Below, piece by piece: positions 6,351 through 8,583 of a stretch of 8,583 nt of DNA. This stretch comes from UBA7359 sp047618295 (GTDB taxonomy: Bacteria; Pseudomonadota; Gammaproteobacteria; Eutrophobiales; Eutrophobiaceae). The position numbers were made by a program, and so were the translations under genes. Below the pieces are notes generated by a model. That model saw nothing but the letters and a program-made list of their open reading frames with translations. It was not told the origin of the DNA and made no database searches. The stretch lies in the NCBI GenBank assembly GCA_047618295.1, contig JBLHKL010000094.1, positions 1-8,583 of the forward strand, in the 5' to 3' direction. Position 1 is the stretch's first letter, and each line of letters starts with the position of its first letter.

Positions 6351-7982
6351 ATGCATGACCAACAACAACATGATGTATTAATAATAGGTAGCGGTGCTGC
6401 AGGGCTCAGCCTCGCATTAAAACTGGCTGATGATGCCAGTGTTGCAGTTCTATCAAAAGAAGCACTAAACGAAGGTGCTACGCTGTATGCACAAGGTGGT
6501 GTTTCTGCAGTCCTTGATGAGCAGGACTCAATTGAATCTCATGTTCAAGACACATTGAGTACCGGGGCGGGACTGTGCGACCCCAATATAGTCCGCTTTG
6601 TCGTCGAACGTGCTTACAAAAGCATCGATTGGTTGGTAGAACTAGGTGTCGATTTTACCCGCGCGGACACTAACTCAGAGAGTAATTCACCATTTCATTT
6701 GCATCAAGAAGGCGGACATAGTCATAGACGGATTATTCATGCCGCGGATGCAACGGGAGAGGCCATTGAAACAACACTTGAATCACGTGTTCGACAGCAC
6801 CCGAATATCCATTTATACGAGCACCATATTGCTGTTGATTTAATCACAACAAATAAATTATCAAACTCTGGAAGTCGTTGTCTTGGTGCATATGTGCTTG
6901 ATATTAAAGATAATAACGTAATGGTGTTTAGTGCCAAGAACGTTGTTCTAGCATGCGGTGGCGCAGGGAAGGCCTACCTTTACACAAGCAATCCTGATGG
7001 CTGTACTGGAGATGGTATTGCAATGGCATGGCGTGCGGGTTGTCGTATCGCAAATATGGAATTTATCCAGTTTCATCCAACTTGTCTTTATCACCCAATG
7101 GCAAAATCATTTCTTATCTCTGAAGCATTACGCGGAGAAGGTGCAAAATTAGTCCTCAAAAGTGGTGAAGCTTTCATGCATCGCTACGATCAACGTGAAG
7201 AATTAGCTCCGAGAGATGTAGTTGCACGCGCAATTGATTATGAAATGAAGCGTTTGGGTCATGACTGTGTATATCTTGATATCACACATAAATCCTCCGA
7301 CTTTATTGAAGAACATTTCCCAACGATCAATAAGCGCTGCCTTGATCTCGGTATAGATATGTCACGAGAGCCTATCCCGGTTGTTCCTGCCGCCCACTAT
7401 ACTTGTGGAGGAGTTATGATTAATCACGAAGGACAAACCGATATAGTGGGTCTATACGCTATAGGAGAAACTAGTTGCTCCGGCTTACATGGGGCAAACC
7501 GCATGGCCAGTAACTCTCTTTTGGAGTGCGTAGTCTTTGCTCATGCCGCTTCTGAAGCTATCCGGCAATCATTGTCCGCTATTGATATGCCTGGAAACCT
7601 ACCTGAATGGGATGAGAGTCGAGTCACCGATTCTGATGAAGAAGTGGTAGTTAGTCATAACTGGGATGAAATACGTCGATTTATGTGGGATTACGTCGGT
7701 ATTGTTAGAACCACTAAACGACTTCAGCGTGCACAACATAGAATTGAGTTGTTAAAGTCGGAAATCACTGATTACTATGGTAATTTTAGAATAAGCAAGG
7801 ATCTAGTCGAGTTGCGTAATTTGGCCGTCGTTGCCGAGCTGATCATTGAATCTGCACTAAAAAGAAAAGAAAGTAGAGGGCTCCATTTTACGGCTGATTA
7901 CCCTATCGCAGAGATTTCTGATAAAGGCGAAAATACCGTCATAAAGGCAAAAATAGCTGAAAATGGTCACATTGCCGTCTAA
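6351..7982 (+). CDS. nadB: L-aspartate oxidase (NadB), first step of de novo NAD synthesis
   Basis: Cytoplasmic FAD enzyme that oxidises L-aspartate to iminoaspartate, which NadA converts to quinolinate. The 543 residues (E. coli 540) show the FAD-binding GSGAAG (13-18), the family segment YAQGGVSAVL (46-55), EGGHSHRRIIHAADATG (120-136), EFIQFHPT (237-244), the catalytic-region Arg in APRDVVARA (Arg288), His349 in PAAHYTCGG, and the FAD-contacting GLHGANRMASNSLLE (378-392). The C-terminal helical domain ends with SRGLHFTADYP, typical of the family. These features separate NadB from the related succinate dehydrogenase flavoprotein, as does the absence of an sdh context. The ATG at 6351 has a poor Shine-Dalgarno sequence. 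The gene is complete and divergent from rpoE. Confidence 0.98.
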   Translation: MHDQQQHDVLIIGSGAAGLSLALKLADDASVAVLSKEALNEGATLYAQGGVSAVLDEQDSIESHVQDTLSTGAGLCDPNIVRFVVERAYKSIDWLVELGVDFTRADTNSESNSPFHLHQEGGHSHRRIIHAADATGEAIETTLESRVRQHPNIHLYEHHIAVDLITTNKLSNSGSRCLGAYVLDIKDNNVMVFSAKNVVLACGGAGKAYLYTSNPDGCTGDGIAMAWRAGCRIANMEFIQFHPTCLYHPMAKSFLISEALRGEGAKLVLKSGEAFMHRYDQREELAPRDVVARAIDYEMKRLGHDCVYLDITHKSSDFIEEHFPTINKRCLDLGIDMSREPIPVVPAAHYTCGGVMINHEGQTDIVGLYAIGETSCSGLHGANRMASNSLLECVVFAHAASEAIRQSLSAIDMPGNLPEWDESRVTDSDEEVVVSHNWDEIRRFMWDYVGIVRTTKRLQRAQHRIELLKSEITDYYGNFRISKDLVELRNLAVVAELIIESALKRKESRGLHFTADYPIAEISDKGENTVIKAKIAENGHIAV

Positions 7983-8066
7983 ATGTAATCTATACTATTC
8001 AGTTAGTTACACTGGTTATTAGGAAAGTAATAAATAAATCTAATTACATATTGTTATACATAGTAA

Positions 8067-8103
8067 GCGCAAGGCATTAATGCTACTGGCATTTCTTTTG
8101 CGT
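8067..8103 (+). terminator. Possible weak terminator downstream of nadB
   Basis: An inner hairpin AATGC-TACTG-GCATT (8079-8093) is followed by TCTTTT (8094-8099), which resembles an intrinsic terminator for nadB. An outer pairing GCGCAA (8067-8072) with TTGCGT (8098-8103), five pairs plus a G-T, could close a longer structure that competes with the U-run. The stem is only 5 bp with two G-C pairs and lies about 85 bp after the nadB stop, so confidence is low. Confidence 0.3.
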
Positions 8104-8106
8104 TCA

Positions 8107-8143
8107 TCGTCACATGAAAACTATATATATCATGATATGACGA
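8107..8143 (+). repeat. Bulged inverted repeat upstream of the partial right-hand gene
   Basis: TCGTCACATGA (8107-8117) pairs with the arm at 8130-8143 (TCATG, a 3-base ATA bulge, then TGACGA), giving 11 base pairs around a 12-base AT-rich loop. A perfect 12-bp palindrome ATATCATGATAT (8127-8138) overlaps the right arm. The element ends 14 bp before the ATG at 8158, so it could be an operator or a 5'-leader hairpin affecting that gene. Its function is unknown. Confidence 0.35.
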
Positions 8144-8157
8144 CTTAAATAGAACAT

Positions 8158-8583
8158 ATGGCCGACATTACAGACATTAGCGAGTCACCCGGTATTCAAA
8201 ACTCGAATCTCATGATCTCTTATCCGGAGAACATGACTGATGTGACTAACATGTCTATTCATGTAATGGGTGTTTTACAAAGCACACTTGAACTAGAGAA
8301 ATTAGTCGAACTTTTTGATGAAGAGTTGGCCGCTATAGTCCCACATGACCATTTTAGTTATGTAAATGTAAATGAAAATATCAAATATGATATCGGCAAT
8401 GTTGCACTACATAGCTCCAATTATCGTTTGGTTCTATTTGGGAAAAGCCTTGGACAAGTAACCATTTCCAGAAACACCAAGTTTGTTGAAGTCGAAATTC
8501 AGAAGATTGAAAGTTTAATCTCGGCACTGATTTATCCATTAAGAAATGCACTGCTTTACAAACAAGCTGTAGAGAAAGCCTAT
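8158..8583 (+). CDS. Probable N-terminal part of a GGDEF-type signalling protein (3' end beyond window)
   Basis: An open frame of 142 codons runs from the ATG at 8158 to the window edge without a stop. The nearest in-frame upstream ATG (8137) meets a stop after three codons, and no clear Shine-Dalgarno is seen. There is no signal peptide or membrane segment, so the visible part looks cytoplasmic. The pattern is GAF-like: an opening helix (VLQSTLELEKLVELFDEELA, about 39-58), alternating short strands, then a long helix ending in ALIYPLRNALLYKQAVEKAY. From memory of such proteins, a PLRNALLY-type helix commonly leads directly into a diguanylate cyclase GGDEF domain, which would start just past the edge. 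The catalytic domain is not in the window, so the cyclic-di-GMP role is inferred; another sensor output domain is possible. Confidence 0.6.
   Translation, partial: MADITDISESPGIQNSNLMISYPENMTDVTNMSIHVMGVLQSTLELEKLVELFDEELAAIVPHDHFSYVNVNENIKYDIGNVALHSSNYRLVLFGKSLGQVTISRNTKFVEVEIQKIESLISALIYPLRNALLYKQAVEKAY

Noticed and set aside
1..8583. Mobile elements, CRISPR arrays, tRNA/rRNA genes or an undescribed defence-type system
   Set aside because: All sizeable frames are recognised housekeeping or stress genes, and no transposase, repeat-spacer array or cloverleaf was seen.

Overview
The window looks like a chromosomal core region of a gammaproteobacterium with a fairly AT-rich genome. The evidence is the gene order: an envelope-stress sigma factor cluster (rpoE/algU, rseA/mucA, rseB/mucB, mucD) runs into lepA and lepB on the minus strand, and nadB lies divergently on the plus strand. 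The rpoE/nadB divergence is familiar from Escherichia coli. The run mucD - glutaredoxin-like gene - lepA - lepB resembles the Pseudomonas algU-muc arrangement. The species cannot be named from the sequence alone.

Layout. Minus strand, read from about 6208 down to 1: rpoE (sigma E), rseA (membrane anti-sigma factor), rseB (periplasmic co-regulator), mucD (periplasmic HtrA-type protease), a short glutaredoxin-like protein, lepA (elongation factor 4) and the 5' part of lepB (signal peptidase I, cut by the window edge). Plus strand: nadB (L-aspartate oxidase) at 6351-7982, a gap of about 175 bp with hairpins, then the first 142 codons of a gene running off the right edge, probably the N-terminal sensory part of a GGDEF protein.

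How the genes work together. RpoE, RseA and RseB form the sigma-E envelope-stress module: RseA holds RpoE at the inner membrane, RseB binds RseA in the periplasm, and proteolysis of RseA frees RpoE. MucD is a periplasmic serine protease/chaperone that removes misfolded envelope proteins. LepA (a ribosome-associated GTPase) and LepB (export signal cleavage) connect the cluster to synthesis and export of envelope proteins. NadB starts de novo NAD synthesis and shares only the 142-bp divergent promoter region. The rpoE-rseA-rseB genes are tightly packed. About 100 bp separates rseB from the likely mucD start, and there is a 100-bp gap before lepA (82 bp before its alternative start), so internal promoters are possible there.

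No mobile element, CRISPR array, tRNA or rRNA gene was seen. This is largely an ordinary housekeeping region. The less routine points are the missing mucC/rseC gene, the CCxC motif of the glutaredoxin-like protein, the forced TTG start of rseB, and a bulged inverted repeat just upstream of the partial right-hand gene.
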